Shown here: positions 20,870 to 32,548 of the stretch, piece after piece
How positions within the stretch are numbered: the stretch's first letter is position 1
Layout: each line of letters starts with the position of its first letter
NCBI GenBank assembly: GCA_950295325.1
Contig: OX485803.1
Span: 37,275,554 to 37,339,553, forward strand
Direction: 5' to 3'
Length of the DNA stretch: 64,000 nt
From: Polytrichum commune
Lineage: Eukaryota; Streptophyta; Polytrichopsida; Polytrichales; Polytrichaceae
Translations under genes and position numbers: made by a program
The notes under the pieces: model-generated
Databases searched by the model: none
What the model was told of the DNA's origin: nothing
Seen by the model: the letters and a program-made list of their open reading frames with translations, nothing else

Positions 20870-22076
20870 CCCATATAGGTTTGTGGCCGATTCATCTTGA
20901 TTGGCTTGGATTAGACTAACTTGGGGTCTTTAAAGCTAATTCTAATGTCAAATCAACTCTCGAAAGTAACCTTCGGGTTGCATACAATTTTAAGGTTTTT
21001 ACGTTGGATGAATGCAACATAGAGTCGCATGCAATAATTTCCTCTCGCTCGTTCCATGTTTGGGCCTATTTTAATTTTCATCAGTATGCAGTCTAATAGT
21101 TTCTCGTGTGAGTTGATTTGACACCAAAATTACTGGTAAAGATTATGACTTAGTCTAGTTGATGGCATTTATGACGAGTCACCCACAAACCTATAGGGCC
21201 AAGTTTTGTGTTACATGAATGAGAGGTACACACTTATGCAGCAATTCGCTCCTCTCATGGAGCTCATCCAACATCCACTTGGTGCCAATGTGCATCCACA
21301 CATTCATTGTCCGTCCCAAAAGTTTTCATCACTTGGGGGTATAGGGACAACAAATTTTGGCCAAACCCAAAATTCCCACACTCGGGTTTGCCAAACTTTG
21401 ACCATAGATGTTGGGGTGGCTACGTCTAATGCTTGTTGGTTGCCAAATGGATCACTCATACCCTTGGTCCTTCACCCTCCCTCTGTACTACATAATTTTC
21501 GAGTAGCCATCTCAAATTCATATCTAAAATAAATAAAAAGAAGTGGATTGGATTATACCCTCCACCCCGAAATTGTCAAATGACGTTGTAGATTATTTAC
21601 AACTTTATGAATGATTTGCATAATCTATTGCGGAATTTCGTTAGATGACAACCCAATTGATGGAACCAACTTGAGGCTACCCATCTTAAGTATGGGTCCA
21701 CCCAATGGCCGTTACATAGTACACAATGTGCTTAATCCTTCAGCTTTAAGTGGATAATTATACTCAAAAAAATTCCACATGACATTCTTGTAAACCTGAA
21801 GACCCACTCTAAATCCCACATGCCGAACATCATAGATTGGTCCCCAAAAAAACAATTTATAGAAGCCAATGGCCATTATCTAGTGTGTAGCATGCTCACC
21901 AATCCTTATTTTACTAAAGCAATTACTCTTGATTTTTTTTCCAAACAAATGTCTTATTTTCCTTACAACCCACTTAAATCCAAAATGCAAGTTATAGTTT
22001 CTTCATAACAAAGAAACTATGAAGATGAAGTAATGCACATAAGCATACCTCTCATCCATCCATGTTAAAAAAACTA

Positions 22077-22305
22077 CTCCCTCCATACCAAAATGATTGT
22101 CTTACACCCCAGAGTTTTATGTCCCAAGATGATTTTCCGAGTTCAAATGTTTATTGGTTTTGTTGATGTTATTTTTTTTTGCCAAACACATTTGGTGTGC
22201 CAAACAATCTCTACATCAACAAAATCTATAAACAATTGATCCCGGACAATCATTTCGAGACAAAAGACTTCAAGGGGTAAGACAACCGTATTAGGACAGA
22301 GAGAG
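22077..22305. mobile_element. Stowaway MITE (about 229 bp)
   Basis: Left end CTCCCTCCATACCAAAATG and inverted right end CTCTCTCTGTCCTAATACGG share the subterminal block TTGTCTTAC. TA flanks both sides (22075-22076 and 22306-22307). CTCCCTCC ends with TA duplication are the defining features of plant Stowaway elements, which are moved by mariner-like transposases. Non-coding. Confidence 0.82.
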
Positions 22306-22947
22306 TACCCCTCTATGTTTGTAATTACTTCATGTCAAGTATGCCCGACTATACCGATGTAAAGTCTATAGAACTTAATCATGTGTTAAAATATATAAAA
22401 TAGAACCCTCTGACCCACATACTCCCATGTATTGTTGCATGACGTATTAATTGGACGAATGGGAGATACCCTCATGAGCAAAAAATCCCCCTTGCCCGGA
22501 AACTTGTTGCAATCGGATATTTTTTGGACCAAGCTACCCCCAACCCCAACCCCGACCTCCCCAAAAGACAAAGAAGGCCTACTTTGGTGTGTGATGGTTT
22601 GTTGTTGGGTTTGCAAGGAACATTGAAGACAAATAACCCATCAAGAAAATGGTGCCATGATTTGATCCAATTTGATCTCATGTCGGCGACGTTCCATGTT
22701 TCCTCTACTTTATTTGAAGAGGTTTCATATGTTGTAACTAGTTTAATGCAAGCACATGTTAATACTACTTCCGTTTTTGCAACATGATCTTCATGGCATG
22801 ATGAAGGTTATAAAGCTTTGATTTCAAGTGATGTGTATTAATTTCAAGGATTCACAATGTCAGGTGTACATGGAATCTCTGGCAGGTTCCCTATTATAAA
22901 TGCCTCCACTTGTGTTTGAAAACATGCCAAATATAGGTAATGGGGGA

Positions 22948-23290
22948 GAACCGACTGCTGCACTAAATTGTCTTATTAGTGTGGATTACAATTTGGAGTT
23001 ACGCATTGTTACAACTTTTTACTGACATTATCGTTTTTTACCAAGTTATATCATGTTCTTTTATGTGCAAACTAGTTGATTATGTAGTTTGAGTAAAGAA
23101 TCACACGCTCTATAAAAATGTTGTAGCAACTTGTAACTCCAAATAGTAACATGGCACACTAATAGGACAATTTAGTGTAGTCGCAGATGAACCGATTTAG
23201 TTTGAGAAATACCTAGTTGAAGTTTAAGACATCATTAAAATAACCCATCATGTTCGAGGAATCTATTCCCTTGCGGTTTGGTTTTCTAAC
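22948..23290 (-). mobile_element. hAT-type MITE (Repeat A) relic, interrupted
   Basis: GGGGGAGAACCGACTGCT continues after a 217-bp insert as GTCGCAGATGAACCG, then TTTGAGAAATACC and AAGTTTAAGACATC, the inverted Repeat A order. The distal end past about 23290 is lost or diverged. Confidence 0.65.
22961..23177. mobile_element. CACTAAA-ended MITE (217 bp)
   Basis: Inverted ends CACTAAATTGTCYTATTAG continue as about 60 bp of terminal inverted repeat including TTTGGAGTTAC. It interrupts a Repeat A copy exactly at the TA present in the uninterrupted copy (GGCTAGTTACAGATGAACC at about 32330). The left flank now reads TG and the right TA (23178-23179), consistent with a TA duplication with one later change. 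Confidence 0.78.
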
Positions 23291-23370
23291 ACCTACCGAA
23301 AGGGGGGGGTAATAAAATAAAAATTGGCCCCTATAGGTTGTTGCTAGTTTCTCCCAATTCAAGTTCATTG

Positions 23371-23936
23371 GACTACGATGTTTATGGTACTTAGTGTCAC
23401 TTGCATAATAGTGTCACTTACCCTATTTTGAGGCGTATGTTAGGTCACACTAATGACCAACAACTTCATCATTAGTGTCATCTGATGTGACATGTCATGG
23501 CATTCAAGTGTGTTCACTAATATCTTGGCACAAGTATGCTCAATAATGTCACGAGGTGTATGCATATCTTACACCACAATGGTGTCTACGAGTTGCCTAA
23601 AGTGTAGACAAAATGATAGTTGGTTGTAGTATGCTGAAAAACATTTTTCCTCTTGCACACTGTAAAGTAAACACATAACACTTGCCAATACTATGCTCAA
23701 TAATATCTTCCCCTTGCATACTAAAATGCAAAACTAAGACCCCCCGAGAATCCCAATGTGCTACGCTACACGTCATCATGCAAATATTCTTCACGTAGAA
23801 CAATTACTTATATTGATACATAGTATCATATTTGGCCCTTTGCAAACAGTGCACGTGACACGTTGGGAACTCTAGGCGTCTAGTTCGGACCCTTCGCAAA
23901 CCACGTATGTGATACTAAATACCATAAACATGTGTG
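23371..23936. mobile_element. CACTA-like non-autonomous TIR element, copy 1 (about 566 bp)
   Basis: Left end GACTACGATGTTTATGG and inverted right end CACACATGTTTATGGTATT, followed by a TTAGTGTCAC-like block. The interior matches the copy at 37277-37824 over most of its length, for example CACTTACCCTATTTTGAGGC and CTTCCCCTTGCATA. Superfamily assignment rests only on CACTAC-like ends; target duplications are not clear. Confidence 0.6.
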
Positions 23937-24709
23937 ATTGAATTCAGGGTTTGTGACCACATTTTAATGGTTAATCTGACTGAAAATCATATACCATGAA
24001 CTCTACAATAACGATCACCGTTTTCACCCTCCTCTCCCTGGTTCATCCTCCTCCTTGGTAGGTGTTATGAACATTCACATGCAACCTTGGTTTCTTAAAA
24101 GAAACGATTGTTTAGCACTAAACAAATAGTATCATTTTCATTCTCATAACTTTAAAGAATTGTGCGACTTCAATGAACACTGGGTGGTCACCAACAACTT
24201 ACGCACTAACTTACATGCTTGGTCCTCTACATGTTCCATGTTCAAAATCATTGATTACAAGCACAAATACATATAAAAACTCAAATAAAAACAACAATCC
24301 AATGATGGTGGAGTCTGACAAGTGCACGAGGTAGACATGAGTGCAGTCGGTAATTAATTTATAAGGAAAGAAAGTGAAAGAGAGCTCACATGTGACTTAT
24401 TACTATAGGCCGACATTATTAGGCTTGCAATTGACGTTGTTGCATCATATAATTGACTAGATGCGATACCGAGGATCCCAAGATGGGACTAGCAAAGAAA
24501 ATTGAAAGCAATGACCGGGCCGGGGAGAACCGGCCGCTACACTACATGTGATATTTGGTGTCACCGATTCTAATTGTCTTATAAGAAATTGGACTACATG
24601 CTCAAATTTTATTAACGATTCTAGGCTTGGTAGTCAATGTAACTATATGACAATCAAGAATTTTCCAACATACACACTATTTGTGTGTGTACTCGTAACA
24701 ATGTTTTCC
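23937..24709. other. Intergenic repeats, nothing coding
   Basis: GATAGGTGTTGTGAACATT-type sequence at about 24055-24080 recurs near 46215-46235. A Repeat A fragment (GGGGAGAACCGGCCGCTA) occurs at 24519-24536, followed directly by CACTACATGTG, possibly another TA insertion at the same site used at 22961. Confidence 0.45.
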
Positions 24710-24898
24710 CAGCGTCTGGGGAGATTTTTGGGCATAATCAATCGGGAACCTAGTGTTTCCAAGTCCAACCGGTTACATGTTGACATCTTTCAATTTTTTC
24801 TTTGTTAGTTTGAGGTATATTCTCTCTATATACATCTAAAATGATTTTTTCCTCAAACTCAACCGGTTCATCTATAAATGTTTTAGTTGGTTGGTCTA

Positions 24899-25327
24899 CT
24901 TAGTGTCGGTTATCATTTAAAGCTACACATTGCTATAACATTTTACCAAGAGTATCATTTCTTCACTTGAATAACATAAGCACACAAAACATCATATTCA
25001 GTGTGACTTCCTGTTTGGAGTTGCACATTCCTACATCTTCTCACTATTGATGCACTTTTTTACCAAGTAAAGGTGTTAATGTTCCATAGTGTCCAAACAA
25101 CCAATGTGACCATGATTGGTAAAAAAAATGAGATGCACAGTAGACAGTTATAGCATTGCGTAATTTCAAATAGTCAGTCACACTAAATCTCATGTTTAGT
25201 GTAGTTAGTATGCAAACTGAAAAATATGATATAACTTAGTTGGTAAAAAATGACAAGGTCGGTAAAAAGGTATAGCAACGCATAACTTTGAATGCTTACC
25301 CCACACTAATAACTAGACAAAATAGTG
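24899..25327. mobile_element. CACTAAA-family MITE, outer copy, left end shortened
   Basis: The inverted right end CACTATTTTGTCTAGTTATT leads into TTAGTGTGGGGTAAGC and AAAGTTATGCGTTGCTATA, matched on the left by TTAGTGTCGGTTATC and AAAGCTACACATTGCTATAAC, but the first 18 or so bases are missing on the left. TA occurs at 24897-24898 and 25328-25329. Hosts the inner copy at 24981. Confidence 0.6.
24981..25201. mobile_element. CACTAAA-family MITE, inner copy (about 221 bp)
   Basis: The inverted right end CACTAAACATGAGATTTAG is followed by TGTGACTGACTATTTG; the left end CACACAAAACATCATATTC is followed by AGTGTGACTTCC. Subterminal TTTGGAGTTGCACATT matches the other family members. It lies within the outer copy, so it inserted later. 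Confidence 0.62.
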
Positions 25328-25605
25328 TATTCTCCCCATTGATTCATTGGGTTTCAAATCACGTGGAGCAAGTGAAACTTCCCCATACGATGAGGATTAC
25401 AGTTGCAATGCTGAGGCCTGACAAGTGGCGCCTTCTATATTTACACTGCACTTTGCAGTGCCCACGAATGTGCAGGGCGAAGTGGTTGGATTAATTGCGA
25501 GGTCGAGCCTTCAAGGCTTGAGGGCAGTTGTTGTGGACTCCACTTTCTGCCCATGGATGGACCATCAATAGTGGAGGCATGCAAATTACTCGAATCTCGG
25601 ACTTC

Positions 25606-26152
25606 GGGGCTGTTCACACCATGGACCATGAAGTCGTCCCAAGGCCTTGTAAAATGTGTGATTGGTTGTTGAACTCGTTTCAAAACCACTTCGGTTTACG
25701 CCAAGGAAAATATGTCAGAGTGACCATGAAGTTTGTGGTCCCCGAAAGACATGTTTTAAGGCCTGCATTTTTCACTGACATGGTCCAATGGGTTTTGCGG
25801 TGGGAGAGGCAAAAGAGGTGCTATGGTAGGAAAAGGCAAGGGCCCATGGCAAAGAAAATTTATTGTAATGAATTTTTTATGAATTTTTTATTTGGGAAGA
25901 GAAGACGAAGACAAGAGAAGACAAGAGAATGGCCTTTTTTGGACATATACTAAAAAAATCAGTTTGTTCATTTTTTGGTGCATGGTCAGTCCTCTTGATC
26001 CACATTCAGTTCACACCTAGTGAGGGGCCCAAAGGCTTTGTAGATTGATTTTTTTAAGAAATCGGACCACAAAAGTTGGACCATCAAGTCGGACCATGGA
26101 AAAATGCCATCTTTTATGGTCCGACTTCATTGTCCATGGTACAAAATGGTCC
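25606..26152. mobile_element. Harbinger-like TIR element, copy 1 (547 bp)
   Basis: Left GGGGCTGTTCACACCATGG and inverted right GGACCATTTTGTACCATGG, followed by ACCATGAAGTCG / ACAATGAAGTCG. Flanks TTC and TTA are compatible with a 3-bp TTN duplication. It is related throughout to 46530-47505, including GGTAGGAAAAGGCAAGGGCC and CACCTAGTGAGGGGCCCAA. The 141-codon open stretch at 25528-25953 crosses the element edge and is not a gene. Confidence 0.65.
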
Positions 26153-29100
26153 TTAGCGTGACTTTAAATTGATTTGCCCATGTTGATTAGAGTACTAGTA
26201 GAAAATTTGACATTAAAAAAACCGCCCAACAATTGCAACATTGTAGTATTTACATGTGTTGGATGCTTGCAGGGTGCTATAGCCTCACTGATGCATTGGT
26301 GTCGTTCTAGTCAAGTCTAGATGTAGGTGCGACAAGGGTACAGTATTAGACATGTAAGATGGGCTTGAGCCCGCCATGAAACTTAATTGTTGGCCCCTAT
26401 GGAATTGCACCTTCTTTCCCATGTTTTTTTCACCGCTAGCCCTAGTTTGATAGTTTTTCTTTTCTTTTCTTTGAAAGGGGGGGGGGGGGGAGGGAGATGC
26501 CCTCACAAGACCGTGAACAACCTTTGTAACCTCCACATGGTTACAAAATACTAGCTCTAGGTTACGCAATCCTACAATTACATTTGGTTACTTGGTGCCC
26601 AATGGTTACGGAAATTCCACGGTTACATAGTGCATGGTTATGGGCATTCAATTTTTTATGCTTTTTTTTTTTTTTATAAACATTTTGCCTCCTTGCAACG
26701 CAAGATTAAGGAAGGTCATCGGTTACAATTTTTAACGTCGTTGCACACAATCCCTTAAAGACAAAAGGTTACAACACTCCATGTGTACGCAATCCGGGGT
26801 TTGGGTTAGGGTCCCTTCACAATTACAGGCTCATGGTTTCACTCTAAAAAACCATTCTTTAGTGTAGTATTCAATAACAAAAACTCATATATTCTAAATT
26901 ACCGATGGTTGTCCATGTGCATGGCTACGAACCATTTGAGTTACAATAGTGGAAAACCTAAAGTATAAAATAAATCTGGCAAAGAAAAGAATGACATGGC
27001 ATAAGAAACCATGGGCAATTACAAAGCATCAAAGCATGTGGCCATTAGAAATCATCGCGCATAGTACATGGCATGCATAATAGGTGCCAGCCTCCCATGC
27101 CTAGGGGATTGGGAATTTGACCAACCCTAATCTGGATTTGTTATACCCTAATCCACAAGGAACTCCTAGCAATGCATTGGTGGAAGTATGCCGAAGTTGC
27201 AAGTGTGTGAATGCCTATAGTTGCACAGGAGGAATGCAAATTTTCTTTAAATCATAACCCAAGAATGTAAGTATTTCCAAATATCTTCAATATTTGTAGT
27301 TGTGCACACATTTGGATATGTAGACGTGTAGTTATGTGATGGTATAATTTTGAAGTTTTGAGGATGGGGTTGTGTGTGGATTTGAACATTTGTACAACTG
27401 CAAAAGTGTGCAAATGTGCTTTTGTAGTTCTGTGGATATTGAGTTCTGCAATTTTATGGTTGTATATTTGTGGGTAACATTCTAGCAATTCCAAGCACCT
27501 ATGCATGTGTTATGTGAGAAAGTGATGGGGCGGCCTCCCCACAAATTCCATTACCCTGAACTCCAAATTTGAACACATTCATTTCTAGAGGACCCATTCA
27601 TCTTTTGCTTTAAGTATTTCTACATCTAAATCTAGAATTATGTATTCCTACATGTAGATCTCGGATTTGCAATGCTCAAGATGAATATAAGATTTGCATC
27701 TCTTTTGTAAGTAGTATGTGGTTCTAAGGATTTTGTGGAGGTTGTGTGTGCAGTGGTTGATTATGGCGATGCAGAAGCGTGACAATGTTTTGCCATTTGG
27801 TGACTTGTACATGTTGAAATGGGCACCCCTCATTTAGGACATGAAGAATGTTGTGTTGGTCCCTCCATCATGACCATTCACATGTCCATTGAATGGAGCC
27901 AGAGCTTCCATTTTCAGGGTGGTTACGAGGGAGGGGACGCCATAGGTGATATTGCATACATTCCGTGGAATCACATATAGGATTTCAAGATTAGAGAGGA
28001 ATGTCACTCCGACATGGAGCGTAGGTTTGCAAAAAAATATGTATGTAAGCAGACAACACTATTGCAACCTTTACCGACATCCTTCATCAAAAAATTAGGT
28101 AAGGGAGTGTTGAAAGATGCATTGGTTTAGGGGTGTTCTTACAATATCAACCAAGTATAAGTTACCCAAGGAAGCTTTGTAACCAAGAGCCATTGACACA
28201 TGTGGAGCCTTTCTACATGAACCCTTTGTAACCCAAACAACCTTTCAACTACATCAAACCATTGAAACCTTCACAACTAGAGATGTTGCAACCTTCCAAA
28301 AAATTTTAACTTTTAGCAATTGAAACCTTTTCTTGAATATGGCAAAAAATAAGCACAGTCAATTGTAGTCTCCTTGAAACCACTTTCAAAATTGGAGTTT
28401 TCTGTCAACTATGCATTGTCTCCCGGAATATTACTTACTCATTCTATTCAAATATGGTTATATTTCACCATCTTTACCCATTCAAACAAGTTGATGATGT
28501 ATATTACATACACAACTTATTTGGTTCTCATAATTGTCTTTGATGTAAGCATATATGTTGTTAGTTTGGTAGTGACTAACAATTGTTGTTTCTTGTCCTT
28601 CCCATGTAGATATCAATGTGAATATGGACCGTGCAATGACTTTGCCAATGTTGTTTTATCCATGATGGATTGGTTACCCAGGACAAGCTAGACAAAAAAA
28701 GAAATGTGTATCCCTAATGAAAAGGGCCATAAAGCATTAGGGGAGGAATGAACTCAAAAGGTGCCCACGAGTTGGTCCCAAAAAAGGATTTTCTCTAATA
28801 TTTTGTCTTCAAAACTCAAATGAAAATGAGGTTTGCCTCAAAGGTACTAGAAACCAGAACCACTAAACTATTGACACGTTAGGGTGTAGACTTGTCATGG
28901 TGTAGTCCTCTAGTACTTGTGATGTTGTTGTGACCTCCATTATGTACTTCTAGACATCAACAAGGTTGAGTACGCTAAGCATGACTCCATTGGCTTGGAC
29001 CCATGGTCCAAAACCATGTGGCACCTTATGTGCCATGTGAGCTTGTGGGTACACCTTTGTACCACGGGGCTTGGGATATTAAGAATCTAGTTTTTGGTCA

Positions 29101-29216
29101 TTACAAGGGCAATAACCTTTTGAGTCTATTCCTTCCCTAATGGACCTAGAGTATCCAAGAAAGTGAAGGGACTGCACCACAAGAAAGGGTGTCAATGTGC
29201 TTTGTTGCTAAAATGA
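26153..29216. other. Intergenic DNA rich in GTTAC/GTAAC words
   Basis: Between 26520 and 26850 about ten GGTTAC/GTAACC-type words occur, and similar clusters appear at 28140-28330. A run of about 14 G lies near 26478. No coding region is recognised; the open stretch at 28374-28691 has no known domain. Confidence 0.4.
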
Positions 29217-30237
29217 GTGTGTTTGTTGCCAGATATATATCAAGTGGTTTACACACAAAAACATCATGTCAATAAACAAGTCGTTGTTGTGCATGGAATT
29301 GAACAACTAGGTCAGAGTTCCATAGTGGGCATCCATTTATCAACAAACATCATACATTGGATAGATAAGAACATCTGCGAGGGTTTGTTGGTTACGCATG
29401 TAATGAGAAAACACAAAGAACGAGTATTGGCAATCATCCAAAAGGGCGGATGCATGAACATGGACATGTTTGTGAACAAGCAATATATCCGCAATGTGGC
29501 CCATAACCACGCACGTGAAACATACATGAAGCATGCAAATGATGCCACGAGCGTGAGAATGTGGGTGGAAGAAAACAAGCATGAGGTCTTCTACTACCAT
29601 GATGGGGGTGATGCCGTCCTGGAGGAGCTGTGGGGTGGAACATTCTCTTCACTATTGGCATCCAAACACAGTGGCAATGGGAGGCCATGTTCAAACATGG
29701 ACACGAGAGTGGTGTCTCCATTGATACACTTATGGAACAAATGCAAAAAATGTCAAATCAATCCTCCATAACCTAGAAATATATTAGTAACCACCATGTA
29801 TCTATTCTTTTAGGTGTCTCATTGTCTTGTGTCCACAATAATTGTACCCCTCTCCATGGAAATTACTTAACAACATTTGTAGCCACTTGCTAATCCCAAA
29901 CATGACTCCGCTTTTGTAACCAGTTAATTATCCCAAACATGACCATGTATGTCTACCCAGTGTGTCACTCTGGGTATGTTGCAACACATGTAACCATTGT
30001 ATTGCATATACTTTATACATAAATACTACATCATGTTCTTTTTGTGTATGTGGGCTATGTTGCAGTTGGTTACAATTCCCATTGTACACGTTCATGGTAT
30101 TCAATGATTGGTACAATAGAATTCTCGTCACTAAATTATGGGCTCTCAATGACCACATTCAAAACTTTAATGCAGTTTGGCATCCCAATGCTTTCATAGT
30201 GGATGACGCAAGCATTGAGATCAACAGTCTCGGGTGA
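29217..30237 (+). pseudogene. MULE (FAR1-type) transposase relic
   Basis: The first frame holds MRKHKERVLAIIQKGGCMN, the HARETYMKHANDATSVRMW stretch and a VFYYHD segment, which fit the N-terminal side of FAR1/MULE transposases. A shift near 29630 leads to FTIGIQTQWQWEAMFKHGHE and SGVSID, the region of the first catalytic Asp, then YGTNAKK after another shift. About 310 bp of unrelated DNA (roughly 29758-30067) intervenes before QFPLYTFMVFNDW, and the relic ends at NAFIVDDASIEINSLG, the second Asp block. The third acidic residue and the SWIM zinc finger are not found. Family assignment is from remembered motifs; no terminal inverted repeats were identified. Confidence 0.7.
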
Positions 30238-32302
30238 GTGGTTATGCATATGTTGCGGTATTTGTTGTTGTAACTGCAACATATATCCGGCATGGGAGGG
30301 AGCTTCATAACCTAGGTTTCATCATTTTTTCATTTTTTCATTTGATGAGCATGGGGGGGGGGGGGGGAGCATAGTAACATGTGATGCATTGTAGTCATTT
30401 TCTCCTTGTAACTAATGTACTTTGTCATGACCTTCACTGCGCAACATTTTTGGTGGTAATCCGCAGATGTAACCAAGTCATTGAACTCTTGGTCCCCTTT
30501 AACCTCGTTTTTTCATTCTTGCAATTGACTGTGTCATAGTCAGGTTTTGTGTGCATGTGGCGAACTTGGTACCTTGTATAATAAACCACCAAAATTACCA
30601 AGCAAGCATGTATATTAAAGCCCATTGCAACCCAGGGAAACCTACATACTACTTACAACAATAAGGGTGAGAGGAGGTATGCAATTCTATGTAAGGAAAT
30701 GCACTTCACATACATTGTTTGTTAAGGTAGGGTGTTCTAACACAATTGACCATGCGAAGACGAACATCCAAGACAAATACTACACCCCACCTTGCTTGCA
30801 TGTATTTGTATAGTGGTTACATGGACATTATGTAACAGTGAGCACATTGGTTGAATTATGAACACAATGATAATGGTATGCAACTGGAACAGAATGAGGG
30901 GATGGGATATTCGTGAAGAATAAAAGGAATGGGATATTGAAAAAGGAAGATGGCAGATGGCAATGCTCACTAGTTACAAGTACATGATGTTACCATCCTC
31001 CAATTGTAACCATAGGAATTGAAATTGTAACCGCAATGACAATTGTATAGCAATGAAATCACTGCTAACATTGTAACTAGGAAGACTAAGGGGACAAAAA
31101 ACTAAAGAAGGAATGAAGGGGATGGGAATAATGCGGCACATGCATATTGGTTACATCTATTTGGTTGGGACAAGGAATGCAACTCATTGTAAAGTAGTTC
31201 ATTAGCTATAAAGGTAAAGAGTTTTGACATAATTGACAATCGGAAGCCCAAGAACCATGATGAGTATTGCATCCCATTGCAATAGTCTTCAACCGCTTAC
31301 TAGTTAGAGGTGCATGAAGTAACCATCCTCACATTGTAACAATAGCCCATGAATTTCTAACCACATGGAAAAGTCATTGCAATGATTGTAACCATGAAGA
31401 ATGAGGGGATGGGATACTAAAGAAGGCAGGGACGGCATGGTGGGAGGAAGTGGTACATTCATAGTAGTCACTACGTCCTAATACAATTGAATATGTAAAG
31501 TGTAGGATTAATGCGCAAATTATGATTGCAGCTTGTGAATTTGTGACCACGATGACAATGCAGTACATCCAAAATGATTATAGGCATTGTAACTAATAAA
31601 CAACAGAGGAGACACCCACCTTGTCGTAGAAAAGTCCAAGCTCCATATGCAATACAATATTTGTTGTCAAACCACGTAGTGCAGTTGCCATTGAACAATG
31701 ACAAATCCCTATGCACTGCAAGCATTTTGTTGAATCCTACAAGGTTGTATGGTTCCATTCATAATCAAAGAACATATAACACAAAAGCTCAACCACTAGG
31801 ATAGGAGGCGGATAACTTGACATGGCGAATTGTTGAGTAACCATGGACTCAACTTCCGTTGTGAACTCGGGTGGTTGCATGCTCCACTTCAATTTGAAGC
31901 AATTCCTTGCATTTTGTCCGGTTCTTGGTCATGTTCCCTGGTGGTGGTTGTTGACAACCTTTTTGTGAAACTTGCCAAGAAGAACCTCCCTCTCCAAGTA
32001 CAACTTTCAGCATAATGTCCATGACATCGTCGGCGGCCCAAGAGTTGTGGTTACATGGTCCACAATCATGAGTTCTTGTCCGTGTAAATTGGTGGTCGAC
32101 GTTGCCGTTCCACCAACAAGTGGCAGGGATGGATTGCAAATGATTGTTGTAAAGGTTGCACCACCCATGTTATCTACAGTTGTGTCGGTTACAACTGGGA
32201 GCACCGTCTGGGTTTGGACGGCCACACATGTGCATACACTTTATGTATAGCGTGTTATAGGGGACCGTTTCATTAGAGCTAAAAATGTCCGTTCAAGGCA
32301 TG
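30238..32302. other. Intergenic, GTTAC-rich, nothing coding
   Basis: More GTAAC/GTTAC clusters at 30370-30480 and 30820-31400 and a run of about 16 G near 30353. Overlapping open stretches at 31849-32250 on both strands have no recognisable domain; they could be the eroded end of the MULE but I cannot support that. Confidence 0.4.
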
Positions 32303-32310
32303 TTTTAGTT

Positions 32311-32540
32311 CTATGAACGGGGAGAACCAACGGCTAGTTACAGATGAACCGGTTGAGTTTTGAGAAACAACTGGTTTGAAATCAAGGCTTCAGGAAAATC
32401 ACCGTTCCATGTAGAGGAATTTGTCGAGTATTCGTCTATCTAGTAAAGAAGAACTGAAAGATGTCAACATGTAACCAGTTGGTCTTTGGAAACACTAGGA
32501 TCTCGATTGATTATGCTCCAAAAATGTCCCCAGACACTTG
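32311..32540 (-). mobile_element. hAT-type MITE (Repeat A), 230 bp, most complete inverted copy
   Basis: Starts CTATGAACGGGGAGAACC and ends CCCCAGACACTTG. Flanks TTTTAGTT (32303-32310) and TTTAAGTC (32541-32548) agree in 6 of 8 positions, compatible with an aged 8-bp duplication. The uninterrupted GGCTAGTTACAGATGAACC serves as the empty site for the MITE at 22961. Confidence 0.68.
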
Positions 32541-32548
32541 TTTAAGTC

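Larger units (their letters stand above)
19744..22074. other. Intergenic with a GC-richer island and microsatellites
   Basis: About 19960-20720 is visibly richer in G and C than its surroundings and includes GGA repeats (20365-20380), CCAGCCAGCCAGCTAGCTA at 20049 and CTAGCTAGCTAGC at 20266. No spliced gene model could be built. From 21200 to 22070 the DNA is ordinary AT-rich intergenic sequence. Confidence 0.4.
24710..25349 (+). mobile_element. hAT-type MITE (Repeat A) with two nested MITEs
   Basis: Begins CAGCGTCTGGGGAGATTTTTG, runs to about 24898 and appears to resume at 25328 with TTCTCCCCATTG, the family's other end. The interior block before AACCGGTTCATCT is shortened relative to the copies at 19485 and 32311. 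No convincing 8-bp duplication. Confidence 0.6.

Noticed and set aside
25528-25953. 141-codon ORF
   Set aside because: It crosses the edge of the Harbinger-like element and has no domain; the related copy at 46530 does not keep the frame.
31849-32250. C-terminal SWIM zinc finger of the MULE transposase
   Set aside because: Cys/His spacing on either strand does not fit the SWIM pattern.
24710-32540. Inverted Repeat A copies at 24710 and 32311 as the long terminal repeats of a 7.8-kb MULE that would contain the transposase relic
   Set aside because: Each copy has its own hAT-like ends, and several show separate 8-bp flanks, so they are better read as independent MITEs.
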